The notes under the pieces were generated by a model. The model saw only the letters and a list, made by a program, of their open reading frames with translations, did not search any database and was not told the DNA's origin. From positions 1,488,001 through 1,552,000 of the forward strand of contig JAQSEB010000058.1 of the NCBI GenBank assembly GCA_030063045.1: a stretch of 64,000 nucleotides of DNA, written 5' to 3'. This DNA comes from Pratylenchus scribneri (lineage: Eukaryota; Nematoda; Chromadorea; Rhabditida; Pratylenchidae). Positions 13,173 to 24,613 of the stretch are shown piece by piece. The first letter of the stretch is position 1, and each line of letters begins with the position of its first letter. The position numbers and the translations under genes are program-made.

Positions 13173-13564
13173 ACGGGGAAAGAAAGAAGGATGGATGTGA
13201 TTCGAACAAACAAAATTGAAAGGAATAATAAAAGCACAATCACACGAATAATTTACTCTCGCACACTTTTTTATATTTTTTGTTTGGAGTTGGCCCAGTC
13301 CAAATTTTCATTTTTCATCCACTTTGATACTTTCCATATTTTTTTGATCTTTTAAATAAATTTGTGAGTGATATTTAAGTGAATTTATTAATAATAAATT
13401 AATGGTTACAATAAAATGGAAATAGGAAGAACCAACAAAAATTAAATTATTGATAATTATCATAATTGAACATCACAGCCATTCTTCGTCATTTTTCGGC
13501 GGATCATTCATAAGGCACAGAAATTAAAAGGGGGCAGGCATCCTCGTCGTTTCCTTTTGTATAA

Positions 13565-16306
13565 TCAAAATGGAGTGCAGGCTTCGGCCAGAAAATTATA
13601 TTCATCCTGAAAATTAAAATGGATTTTGGATAATTTCGAAAAATTCCAAAAAACTTGCCTGCATCCCTTTCTCTTGCAAATATCGGCCGACCGATTCCAA
13701 ACAAGCATTATGATATCGATTGAGCCAATCAATCTGGCAAAAACAATTAAATATTTTCGACCCCCCCCCCCCCCCCCCCCCATTTTTCCTTACATGTTTC
13801 TCCTCGAGTTGTTCGCGAATAATCAAATTTTTTTGGATGGGCACCAAAGTGAGAGGAGCAAATGCCAAATAATTTGTGGCGCCGGAGGCCAATCCTTTGG
13901 CCTGGACCAATTCATAACAATTTTCAATTCTTTAAAATTTATTATTTAATTTTTTAATTGAATTCATTAACCGAATTCCGAATTTGCCCTCTTCATAATA
14001 TCCTGGCTCAATTGTGACAACGGCCCCTTTTTGTAGGGCAAAATTGAAAGTCAGTCGATGGCCAATGAAAGCTGAATAAGGGATTAGCATTTTCGTATAA
14101 ATATTTGAATGAAATAAACATACGTGGAATTTCGTGAACATTCAGGAAATGACCTGAAATTATTTTTTTATAATTTGAAAGATCCATTTTTGACCCACCA
14201 ACGCCATGCCCAGTTCCATGTCCAAAATCGTACCCGGCTCGCCACAATGCCGCCCGGGTTATTCCATCCAATTGGCTGTCGGATGTGCCGGCTGGGAATT
14301 TTGTTGTTGCCAAATCCAAATGAGCCTTCAAAACCAGGGTGAACATTTGACGAAAATGCGGGTCCGGTTGGTCGGCAAAACACACCTAAAATCAGAAAAG
14401 TTTATTTAAAGTTGGAATAAATATTATTGTGCGATTTTAATTTTTTGATTTAATTTATTTTGAATGAAAATTAATTCTAATAAATTAAATTATTTTTAAA
14501 TTAAACCGTTCTGGTCACGTCGGTGGTCGCATCTCGATATTGGCCACCAGAATCCAATAAATAAATTCCATCTTTTGTGATCAATTTCATCCCCGATTCC
14601 TCGTCCGGATGATAATGTGGCAATGCGGCATGTTCATCTGCGGCCGAAATTGTCTAAAAAGAATTATTTGAAAGAGAATTAATTATTTTTGACCTCAAAA
14701 CTCAATGACACGAATTTGTCCTGTTGTTCCCGATAATATTTTGCTTGGCGGGCGGCACGGCTTTCCGTCACCAAATGGCCCAAATCCAATTCATTTTTGA
14801 GCCAATAAAAGAATTTGACGAGGGCAGCCGAATCACGAATCTAAAAATATTTGTGAAATGTTTAATTTTGATTTTCTTTACATGTCCGTGTCGCATTCCA
14901 TCCAATTCCACGTCGTTTTTCTCCACTTTCATTTTTTGTACCGGCGATGCGGCCAAATAAATATTCTTTTTTGTAATCAATGAGCCAAGTTCATAATTGG
15001 TCGATTGTGAAATCCAAATCTAAAATTAAGCAGTTTTAGTGCAACTCAAAAATAATTTTCCCTTTTGACTCACTTTGTGTCCGGAATATTCTCCTCCAAT
15101 GCGGGCCTCGTGCCATTGTTTGAGAAAAGCGCCAACATCTTTGTAGTCAAAAATTTCAATGGAATTTTTCTTCAAATGAGAGGCCACTTCCGGTGTCATT
15201 TTTCGTAGGTCAACGAATAAATAGGCCTTCAAAAATGAATATTTTATTGTTAAATTTTAATATACAAACATTTCCATTTGAGGTGACAAATGCATAGGAA
15301 AAGAAGACGGGATTGAATGGAATGTCGAATCCACGCAAATTGTAAAGCCCTAAAAATGAATTAAAAATTATTGTAGAAAATAAATTTATTTACAGCAAAT
15401 ATCGTCCAATTGGCTTAAAATGATTCCATCGCATTTTTGCTTCTTCAATTCTTCCCTAACTTTGGCCAATTTTGACGAAGGTTCTTCGCCGCATTCTTCC
15501 ACACTCAAATAAATTATTTTTTGTATTTTCTCTTCCGGTCTTTCTGGCCAAATCAAATCGACCAAATTTGTGTTGATTGGCACCGATTTAATGCCAAAAT
15601 TTGCAAATTTTTCAATCATTTGGGTTGCCTTTTCTGTAAAATTTAAGGTCAATAGGCAATTTTCCGTTTATATTTACCATATTCAATTAATTTTGGGTCA
15701 AATCCAATTGCCAAAGATTTACCCCCCGCATCCGCCTCCATATTTTGCACAATCCAATCGGTGGGACTGGGGAAGTCCGATTGCCATTTCATCATTTGCC
15801 ATCCTTCGTACAATTCCTTTTTTGCCTTTAAATTAATTTATTTTTGGTTTCATTTTCAATTTTAAACCTGAACATAATATCGACCATCGGTCCAAAGCAG
15901 AGCATCTTTCCGTGTGATTACGGCATAGCCATGGGAACCACTAAAACCCGAAATGAATTGAACGCGTAAATCTCGATCGCAAATGTATTCACTCTTAAAA
16001 TGAAAAATATTAAAATCGGTTTTTTGTTCGTTCACAAACATTGTGGGCATCGGTCCGTGGCAGAATGTACGCATCAATTGTTTCTTCGATGCCCAAAATT
16101 GCATTTAGTTTGGTAAAAAGTGCTCGAAATTGGGCCAATCGATATTCCGCCACCAATTCTTGTTCAGCAGTGCCTGAATTTTGTGATGATTTCGAATTGA
16201 TGTCATTTCCATTATGCATATTTTCCATTGGAGAAGGCAATGCTGTTGATATCTTTGGGCTATTGTTGGGTGGATGATCATTGACGGGCGAATTTGGAGT
16301 TGACAT
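13565..16306 (-). CDS. app-1: Xaa-Pro aminopeptidase (aminopeptidase P, M24B family)
   Basis: A multi-exon gene whose product hydrolyses X-Pro bonds at peptide N-termini in a dimetal site. It follows human XPNPEP1 end to end: N-terminal creatinase-like domain (SEYICDRDLRVQFISGFSGS, LLWTDGRYYVQ), second domain (LIWPERPEEKI), then the catalytic pita-bread fold. Metal ligands are visible: the Asp pair in LDSGGQYRDATTDVTRTV, His in GHGTGHGVGG, Glu in TIEPGYYEEGKFGIR and Glu in RIENCYELVQAKG. The C-terminal WLNRYH also matches. The first ATG of the conserved frame is at 16306. A longer in-frame start at 16387 adds a Lys/Arg/Ser-rich stretch without acidic residues. The last intron (13658-13607) uses a GC donor (CAG/GCAAGT); if unspliced, translation stops at 13614 instead. 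The preceding intron (13793-13734) contains 21 consecutive G on the coding strand. The gene converges with nono-1, 392 bases apart. Confidence 0.93.
13761..13781 (-). repeat. G21 homopolymer (C on plus strand) inside a 60-base app-1 intron
   Basis: Twenty-one consecutive C on the plus strand, about a dozen bases downstream of the intron's GTAAGG donor, taking up a third of the intron. Confidence 0.95.
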
Positions 16307-16387
16307 TTTTGAGCGTATAATCAAAGAAATGGATGATCTATGGCGAAAGTAAACATTTTTAGAAAATTTATAGGACATAAAATTCAT

Positions 16388-16719
16388 TTGGAATGAATGA
16401 ACTTCTTAGTTCTTATCAACTTATTAAATTAAAAAATAAGGTTTGGTCAAAAAAAATTAATACATTTTTGATCCAATCAATCAACAAAAAAATCCACGTT
16501 TCACCCTGCCCCGTGGTTTTGTGAATGAGAATAAAAATATAAAAATGAATAATTAGCAATGTGGATAACAAAACAATTTCAGTAAAAAACATTTATTAAT
16601 AGTGGGAAATCGTATAATAAAATATAAAATATAACGTGAAAAATAACAATGATTCTGAATAGGAAATATTATCAATTAATTGATGTCGATGTCTACATAA
16701 AAAATAAAAAACATCATTT
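16388..16719. other. AT-rich intergenic sequence
   Basis: Upstream of app-1 and left of the transposon. No gene is seen. Confidence 0.5.
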
Positions 16720-16756
16720 CACCCCGTCTGCGATGTGTGGCGCACGCGGCAAAAAC
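16720..16756 (+). repeat. left terminal inverted repeat
   Basis: 37 bases starting CACCCCG and ending GGCAAAAAC, the exact inverse of 18658-18694. Confidence 0.95.
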
Positions 16757-16981
16757 ATGGAACGCCAAGGAAAGAGAAAAAGTTTAAAAAAAAATGCGCG
16801 TAAATTCAAAAATCGACTAAATACCCCTTTTTTAATTTTTGAGAGAAAATTAAAAATAAGAAAAATAACCTAGATTAAACTAAAAACAATGCAAATTTAT
16901 GTTCAAATTGTAGATAAAAATATAGTTTATAATTTTATGATGGAAAATATTAAAATCAATGGAAATACATATGGAAAAAAA

Positions 16982-18413
16982 TCAAAGAATATTAAAAGAC
17001 GATGAGGGAATTTCAATATTATCAAATTGAGGCTTATTCTCCTTATTTTCATCATCGATTTCTTCTGAAATTTCATGCCGAATCCAATCAGCACCAGCAC
17101 CAACGTCCAAATTTATGCCGCTGTCGTGGAGTGAGTTGAGCATGCATTGATGTTGGACCATTTTCAGCAGCTTTTTCTCATTTGTTTTCTGATTTTGATA
17201 TCGAAGCAACTAAAAAAAGGGGGATTTTGATTTATAAAATGAAATTTTACCAATTTATTAAATTGTGCATGAATGTGTTCGATTGCCTGCTCATTTACAA
17301 GAGCCCACCACAAATGTTCCTGCAAAAATTCGCTAGCATGATACAGCCAGTGCATTTTTGGTGTCCATTTTCGCAGTTTTTCCGGGGTGAATTTGCCTTT
17401 TTTGTTTTCGAAATTTGTTGCCAAGGCCTGAAATGAAAATAAATAGTCGAAATTATTAAGAAAAAAATTAACAGAAAAATCTTGATGAAGGAATTTTGCT
17501 TCGGTGGCCACTCTTATCAAATCTTGTGGAGTTCCTTTGTAGATTTTTGCACGGCAATTATTGTGGAGTTCTCTTATTGAGTGCCAATTTCGCCTCTTTT
17601 CTGCCTTTTGGTGTTTCAAAACCTAAATTTTTTATCTTTTAAACAAAAAAAAATTAATTAACCTTGCAATTTTTCCTTTATGAAATTTTTAAATTCATTT
17701 GATCGCATTCTTTTTCCTCTTTCGCTCATCATGCCAATTTTCATGCGCGGTCTTCCGCCGGATGGAATTCTCTGCCTCTCTTCCATCATTGTTTGCGTTT
17801 CGGCATCCACCATTGTCGGTCCTTCTGACATTGTTTGTGTTGAAATGTTTGCAAATTTAGTCCGGGTTTCTATAATTTATTATTTGAGAATTAAAAATTT
17901 AATAAAAATTTAAAAATCATCTCAATTTTCCAAAAATTATGTTTTTTCGACATAGGTTATTGACCCAGAACTATGTTTAAAAAAATCCAAAACTGACATG
18001 CTATACACCATTCGACGCGTCTCGTTGAGTTCTATCCATTTTTGTATAATTTAATTGGTGCTAGTATTCATTCAAAAAAATTAATCTCTTTTTTTGCAAA
18101 AAATCTTATTTTTTGACTTAAATAACTGTCCAAAAATTTCTTCAGGTTAAAAATCCAATATTTTTTTTCTTGTTTTAATAAATTATTATTAATTCTTTAA
18201 TTTAAAACCTTTGCTTCTGCTGCTCCCATCAGCTTTTGCCATCAAATTTCGTTGTTGTTGACTTGTGCTAGTTGAACAATTTTTTTGTGCCTTTCTTTTC
18301 ACTCTTGCATCTTCTATTTGTTCCATCTTTGCAGATTTTTTCAATTGTTTTGTTGTATTAATTTTATCAACTTTTTGTTGAATTTCCGCTGCTCTCTTTC
18401 GAGTAACTGGCAT
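16982..18413 (-). CDS. transposon-encoded protein, possibly decayed transposase C-terminal part
   Basis: Probable exons, 5' to 3': 18413 to about 18205 (basic, MPVTRKRAAEIQQKVDK...), 17869-17663 (contains ISTQT and DAETQT repeats and RPRMKIGMMSERGKRMRS), 17622-17473, 17427-17251, and 17209-16982 ending with an acidic tail and TGA. The last three join in phase. The segment KWTPKMHWLYHASEFLQEH followed by WWALVNEQAIEHIHAQFN resembles the C-terminal region of nematode transposase-like proteins, where a late acidic residue would be the final catalytic Glu; no upstream catalytic Asp pair is recognised. The 17663 donor and 17622 acceptor leave different phases, so this copy may carry a frameshift or be spliced in another way. 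The first exon could also be an independent small gene. Confidence 0.55.
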
Positions 18414-18657
18414 TTTTATTTCTAAACTTCAATGATGAAGAACTTTCTTAAAAGATGAAATTTTTAAAAAATTTCTAGCCTATCTTGTAGCCTGGAAAAT
18501 TCTGCACAAAATTGTCAGAGGAATTTTCAATCTAATTTTAGGGAGCTGAGCTAGACTTGATTTTGTAAAAATGGATCGAAATTTTGGATAAAAAAAAAGC
18601 AAAATAGTGTGGCATTGTGTGACAGACATTAAAAGAAAAATTAGAGATGAATTATGA

Positions 18658-18694
18658 GTTTTTGCCGCGTGCGCCACACATCGCAGACGGGGTG
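18658..18694 (-). repeat. right terminal inverted repeat
   Basis: 37 bases, exact inverse of 16720-16756, ending CAGACGGGGTG. Confidence 0.95.
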
Positions 18695-19138
18695 ATTTAT
18701 TTATTATTGATTTTTCGATAACAATAATAAAAAGAAGAGTAAAAGAAAAGAAAAAAAAGAGAAGGATCAAATGTCATTTTTTTATAAACAAAAAAATCGA
18801 TATTTATTATACAGTACAGGAAAAGTTCAGGATCCGGATCCGTGATCTACGATTTCGATCTTGATCTTCCTTGATTTTTTATTCTTTTTTAGTAGAATTA
18901 GAATTATCAAAATTAGTATAGATATTTCTGGTTTATGAATCAAAACCACGACAATCTATAAACCAAACAATGCTTCTTGACTTGACGAGCTCTATCGAAT
19001 GGTATAAGGTTTATAATAGGGTTTAGGATCAAACATTAAAAAGTTATTAAAAGCTATCGGCAAAAATGTTTTCCCCTTACTTACTTTTTTACTTTTCATT
19101 AAAGTAGAAAAACAATATATTCATAATTTTGCTTTTTT
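18695..19138. other. intergenic sequence before the 253-aa gene
   Basis: AT-rich. It contains a short perfect palindrome GGATCCGGATCC at about 18830-18841. No gene is seen. Confidence 0.45.
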
Positions 19139-20084
19139 ATGAATCGATTAAGTAATCTTAAATCAACAATGAAAAACGAGGAATCCATGTACAAGGAACT
19201 GAATGAATTAATTGCCAAGGAACACCAGGAAGCAATGGAAGAATCGCGAAAACGACACATAGCCCGTCATTGCGTCGAACATACCTGGGAAGAGTTTTGT
19301 AGGGAACTTTACACGGCACTTTGGGTTGAGGCCGATGGCTATGACAATCCAGCCGAGCTTTGCCACGTTATTTAGTAAGTTTTCTTATTAATTTTTTGGT
19401 TAATTTATTAAAATTTTAGCAAAAAATCTGGCATTGATCCTGTGGCCGTCGCTTTTAAAAATGGATTCAGTTGTTTTGAGGAAATGATGCATTGCGAGAA
19501 GCTGAAAGGAGGTTAGAAATTTTAAACACAATGAAAACATTAATTTTGACAATTTCACAGTTGTGGCAATTCAGAAGACCAAAAGTTTGACCAAGCCGAA
19601 TTGGACCGAGTAAAATTTTTTATTAGCTTTTAATCAAATCGAATTCATCACAGAGTCAAATATATGGCTGCCTTGGATAAAGACAAATTCAATGATATTC
19701 GACAAACATATAAACGACGAATTCAAGAGTAAATTTTCTTATTTTATCAAAATTAAATAATTTTCTGTTTATAGCATTCACACTGATCCAACATTAGTAC
19801 CGCATGTTTTTACTGGTCTTGGAGGTAAGCCGATGAAGACATCCACGAACACGAAGAAGGAAGTCACTGGGCCGCTGATCAATTATGATGTGGTCGATGA
19901 ATTTGCTGAGAAAATGTTGATTCAAAGTGACGAGGAAGAAGAATGTGATGAGGATGAAGATGAAAAAGCGAAGAATGCTGAAGAGAAGAAGAAGAAGCAA
20001 AAGAAGAAGGATGTTCAATTGGAAGAAGGCACCTCCAAAGGAATGATGGGAGAGAAGACAACTAAATATAAGGACGAATGGTGA
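19139..20084 (+). CDS. unrecognised 253-aa acidic/lysine-rich protein
   Basis: Five exons (19139-19374, 19420-19511, 19561-19609, 19654-19728, 19775-20084) sum to 762 bases. The N-terminal third is a charged helix with HCVEHTWEEFCRELYTALW. Residues about 70-110 (LCHVIYKKSGIDPVAVAFK, then FSCFEEMMHCEKLKGVVAI) have the spacing of a small winged-helix fold and faintly recall a LOTUS/OST-HTH domain. The C-terminus is low complexity: an Asp/Glu run followed by Lys repeats, ending KYKDEW. It is probably nuclear or nucleic-acid associated, which is inference only. I recognise no orthologue. The DPH6 gene starts 259 bases downstream on the same strand, so the two may share an operon. Confidence 0.78.
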
Positions 20085-20323
20085 TTGGATACTTCAACAA
20101 TTATATTCTGAATTATTCCAAACAATGGATTTTTTTTGAAAACCACCGTTAAACCAGCAATTTTTTAAATGATCGCGAAAGTATTCTAATTTTATTTTGT
20201 TCTTCACATCCAATCAATAATTTCGAATAAAATTTGCTTTAAAAAAAATTGAATTAATGTTAAACTAACAATAAATAATTTTCATTTTTTTCACTGGAAA
20301 TGATTTTTTGCAAATAATCAATG

Positions 20324-20335
20324 TTTCATTATCAG
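20324..20335 (+). promoter_or_regulatory. candidate trans-splice acceptor before DPH6
   Basis: TTTCATTATCAG ends 8 bases before the DPH6 ATG with no exon upstream to pair with it, as expected for a spliced-leader acceptor on a nematode mRNA. Confidence 0.45.
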
Positions 20336-20343
20336 ACAGGAAA

Positions 20344-21543
20344 ATGAAAGTTGTTGGCCTAATTTCTGGAGGCAAAGACAGTTGTTTCAACATTTTGCGA
20401 TGCTTTGAAGAAGGCCACGATGTTGTGTGTTTGGCAAATTTATTCCCACCGCCGGATGGCAATCCTGAATTGGACTCATTTATGTACCAAAGTGTGGGAA
20501 GTGAAGGAATCGAGGTCAGTGATTCTCCCAAAATCTTTGATTAAATATCATTTTTAAGAAAATAGCAGCTGCTTTGGAATTGCCGTTGTTCAGACAAGAA
20601 ATAAATGGAAAACCGCGAAGCATCGATTTTGACTACATTTATGATGAACAAGATGAGGTGGAAGATTTGTATAAATTGTTGGTCAAAGTCAAACAATGGG
20701 ATCCAGAAATTCAAGGTTTCCACAATTTGTGATTTAACTAATTAAAAGTTTACTTGTCTAATTGTATTAAAAATAAATTCTTAAATCATAAAACAGTTCA
20801 AATATTAAAATTATTCATTTGACTTAAAATCCTAAATGAAATAATTCAGGTGTGTCGGCTGGAGCCATAAACAGCAAATATCAAAAGAAGCGGGTGGAGG
20901 ATGTTTGCCAACGCTTGGGAATGACCCCTCTATGTTATTTGTGGGAAATGGATCAATTGGAATTGCTGGATGCGATGGTTGGGAATAAAAAATAATCAAA
21001 CAATTGAAATTTGATTTTATAGATTTCCGCTGGAATTGAAGCAATTTTGGTTGGTTATTTTGGGATATTTTGAATTAATATTAATTTGTTCAGATTAAAG
21101 TAGCTGCATTGGGGCTTGGACCCGAACATTTGGGAATGAACCTTCAACAAGTTTGTTTTTTGATTATTCATCATTAAATTTAAAACATGGATGGATTTTT
21201 TGCAAAATAGCTATAAACATCATGTTTTTTGAATGAAAAATTAATATTGGTTTTATTGGTTAAGACAAATTTATTAAATCCAAATTTGAACATATTTTTC
21301 AAATAAAAATTTATTCAAATATAGATGCGTTCCCATCTAATCAAAATGAATGCCAAATATGGTCTTCACATTTGCGGGGAGGGCGGAGAATTTGAAACAT
21401 TCGTTTTGGACTGTCATCGATTTCGGAAAGCCATTCGCCTGGACAATTCCCGTCCAATGCTTCATTCCGACAATCCAATATCGCCGGTTGCCTATTTAAA
21501 ATTGGAAAAATTAACTCTGGTCGAAAAACCAACAAATGAATAA
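20344..21543 (+). CDS. dph6: diphthine--ammonia ligase (DPH6/ATPBD4)
   Basis: Six exons (20344-20514, 20559-20715, 20850-20977, 21023-21049, 21094-21150, 21325-21543) sum to 759 bases, 252 aa, close to the human length of 267. The enzyme performs the last step of diphthamide synthesis on elongation factor 2, amidating diphthine with ammonia and ATP. The N-terminus MKVVGLISGGKDSCFN is the adenine-nucleotide alpha-hydrolase P-loop (SGGKDS). Later blocks GVSAGAINSKYQKKRVE, CQRLGMTPLCYLWEMDQ, AILIKVAALGLGPEHLG and NAKYGLHICGEGGEFETFV are family hallmarks. The start at 20344 is preferred over an in-frame ATG 36 bases earlier because it immediately precedes the conserved beta strand and follows a trans-splice-like acceptor. 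One exon is only 27 bases. Confidence 0.94.
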
Positions 21544-21957
21544 TTCTCACTTTTTTATTTTATTTGAATAAATTTGTTATTTTTTAATTTTATTGAATAA
21601 AATTGTTACTTTTTTATTTTATTGTTGAATTTTATTCAATTGAAATGTTTGATAATATATTTTTTGACCATCATTTTATCATTTTTAAATATTAATTTAG
21701 TTTAATTATTGGGTTGACCTGAAAAACGCATTGCAATACAAAAGGTTTATTTTAAATTTAATATTAATTTTGAAAATATAATAAAATTGATATTCCCTTT
21801 AAAATGAAATTTATTTTCCATAAAATTTAGTGGAAATTCCTATTTCATTAAAAACGATATAAATTTTGGCGTTTTCTTAAATTTAATTAAGGAAATAATT
21901 TTTCGGAGTCACATAAATAAATTTAATTCAATATAAATAACATATTAATTCAAAATG

Positions 21958-21969
21958 TTTTGTTTCCAG
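21958..21969 (+). promoter_or_regulatory. candidate trans-splice acceptor before the zinc-finger gene
   Basis: TTTTGTTTCCAG ends 7 bases before the ATG at 21977; no upstream exon was found. Confidence 0.4.
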
Positions 21970-21976
21970 CAGAAGA

Positions 21977-24494
21977 ATGCGAATTTGCTGTCCATTTTGT
22001 TCCTTCCAATTCGAATCAATTCAATGGCTTTGTTCCCATTTGGGCGAAATGTTCCAGATTGACCCTGATGGCCATGGCCAACATTTCACCGCTGAATGCC
22101 AATTTTGCTCTGTCAATTCCATCCAAAAACAACAATTTTCACCGAATGAATTGACCAATCATCTTCAAATTTGCCATTTTAATCAACAAAATGTCCAACA
22201 CCATTCATCAACCAAAAATGTACAAAATGTGCCAAAACAACATCATCGGCCATCATTTTCCTCTCATAAATGCCAATTCTGTTCCAAAACCTTCAAAAAA
22301 TCCGTCGATTTGAAAAGACATGAAAGAACACATACAGGTAAAAATTATTTTTAAAAATAAATTTTGGGTTTAAATTTTAGCCCTATCTTAAATACTCTTG
22401 AGTAATGAATCAATTTATTTAATGTGTATTACACAGAAGTTTGAATTTTTGACCTCTCATCCACATTCAAACTTATCCTTTATAATCATATTTTAATATA
22501 CAATTTAATCTTTAACAAAAAATTATCTTTTTTATTCCCAAATTAAAAGTAAAATGAAAATTTTAGTATTCAAAAAAATTTGTAAAAAATTATTTTCTTC
22601 TACTTAGGTTCGAACTCTAGACCTTAAAATAAAATCCTTTTCCCACATTTATTCCCCCAATACTTTTAGGCGAGCGTCCATTCAAATGTGGCCAATGTTC
22701 GGCCAATTTTAAATTAAAACAAACATTGCAAACCCATTCAAAAGTGCATCAACGCGGCAATAATATTCCCCTCGCCGACCAACATCAATGCTCAATTTGC
22801 CAAAAATTATTCCTTTCTCGGTTTATTTTTAAATTTATTAAATTAATTCCAAAAAAATTATTTAAAATAAAGTTCTGCACTGAAATTGCATTTGCGAATT
22901 CATACTGGCGAAACCCCATTCAAATGTGCTCAAAATGGATGTGAATTACTTTTTAGGTTGGTTTGAAATTAATAATTAAATTAATAAAAAAAGAATATTC
23001 TCCCAGATTTCATTTATTAATCTATCAAATCAAAGCAATCTTTTAATACAATTTCTTTCGATCATTTTTAATAGTAAAAATTAACCGAACTTTATTGGCC
23101 ATTTAAATATGGGCAAAAAACGAAACTAGCTTAATCTTTTTTCCATTTATTAAATTAATTAATTCCAATTAATTCAGAAAATTATATTATTTTGTTACGC
23201 AGAATTAGGATGTGTAAATTTCGAAAAATTATAAAAATTTAAATTTCGAAGTGTTTAATTTAATTTTTTTTTAAATTTTAATTTAAATTCTAAAAACCCA
23301 GCAAAATTTAGAATAAAATAATCAAAGACTAATAACAACAAATATTTACTTAATTCACAACCAATCAAATATTTAATTTTTAATTAAATTATTTTTTAAT
23401 CAATAATTTAAATTGCAGGACCAAAAAGTTGATGATGACCCATTTCCGGCAAATGCATCAAAATAATCCGCCATCAATCGAAGAAGGAAATGGCAACCAA
23501 ATTTTGGCCTCCACCGACGAAATTGAATATATTTTTGAGGATTTTGATGAACAAAAAGAGGCCATTGATGGGCTAATGGAATTGAGTGCAACATTTGGGC
23601 CAAAATGCAACAAAAATGGAGGAAAAATTGAATGGTCCCCGGACAAATCGGCATTCACCAAATATGGAATTGGAAATAAAAATACACAACAACAACAGCC
23701 ACAAATGGTACGGTTTAAATATATTAAAATACACCCAAAAAGAAGGGCATTTGATTTTTATGTGAAGTGTGTACATAGATTTAAAAACATAGCTAAATTT
23801 ATTAATAAAATTTACATGCTTTACCACCATAAATGATTAATAAAAAAAAAACATTAATGAAGGACCTTTACTCACATAACACATTAAATTGCAAATCTGC
23901 CATTAGTTTCGCATAAAATTTTTTAAAAAATATGCCATACTTTTTTATTTCATAGCTAAGATAAGAAAGGAATAAATTTTCAGTAAAAATGATTTTTTCC
24001 CTCCCTCTAAAAATACGAACAACTTTGTCAAGATTTCAAGCGAATATACTCAAATTTCGGGCGAAATTTTTATTTTGAATAAAATTTTTATTTTTAAGGT
24101 TAACAATGAACAACAAATTCACCATCATTCTCATTCGCACAACATTTATTGCCCATCGGAATCATCAAATCAAACATTGGCATTGGCCCCTTCCACCTCT
24201 GCTGAACAACAACAAAAACAGCATTCCAACGGGCATTTGGCCGATGGCAACATTTCCTCCTCCTCCTCCGCCCAGCTCATTGTTGACCAGCAATTTACGG
24301 CACAAAATCAACAAATGTTCATTCGGCCAACAACCCAACAAATTCATCACCAAATGTCGCCGCCTCTCTTTTATCAAATGGCCGATGCCGAATACACGAG
24401 CCAGGGCCAAGTCCATGCGAGAAGCAATAATCCGCCTCCATCCCAACAATTTCGAACATTGACTCCACCAAATTTTGTTTATTGGCTTCAATAA
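21977..24494 (+). CDS. C2H2 zinc-finger protein, likely transcription factor
   Basis: Five exons (21977-22337, 22670-22820, 22873-22956, 23419-23707, 24099-24494) sum to 1281 bases, 426 aa. An N-terminal region has two irregular Cys/His clusters (CCPFCSFQF with later His; CQFCSVNS with HLQICH). Four regular fingers follow: HKCQFCSKTFKKSVDLKRH, FKCGQCSANFKLKQTLQTH, HQCSICQKLFLSRSALKLH and FKCAQNGCELLFRTKKLMM, with TGERPF and TGETPF linkers, which indicates DNA binding. The second half is acidic, then Gln/His/Ser/Pro rich and ends NFVYWLQ, a possible activation or protein-binding region. Introns sit within fingers. I cannot name the orthologue. It starts 433 bases after DPH6 on the same strand. 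Confidence 0.85.
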
Positions 24495-24613
24495 TGATTT
24501 TCAAAGATGAATTTGCTCAAATTCCAATTTATATTAATAATAATAATACACAGAATTTTGTTTTATAATTTTATTTTTTATAAATTTTAATAAAGCAAAC
24601 ATTTATCTATCAA

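Larger units (their letters stand above)
16720..18694 (-). mobile_element. 1975-bp DNA transposon with perfect 37-bp terminal inverted repeats
   Basis: The sequence at 16720-16756, beginning CACCCCGTCTGCGATGTGTG, is repeated as its exact reverse complement at 18658-18694 (37 of 37 bases). Both ends are directly flanked by ATTT (16716-16719 and 18695-18698), consistent with a 4-bp target-site duplication, though the flanks are AT-rich. The GC-rich ends contrast sharply with the AT-rich surroundings. A spliced minus-strand gene fills most of the interior. I cannot assign the superfamily with certainty. Confidence 0.88.

Noticed and set aside
12713..13239. Long alternative frames over the last nono-1 exon
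   Set aside because: They are out of phase with the NONO exons and reflect Pro/Gly/Gln-rich codon bias.
18189..18413. Independent small gene encoding the MPVTRKR protein
   Set aside because: It lies inside the transposon on the same strand as its other exons and has a GTTTTA donor-like site, so I treated it as the element's first exon, though this is not proven.
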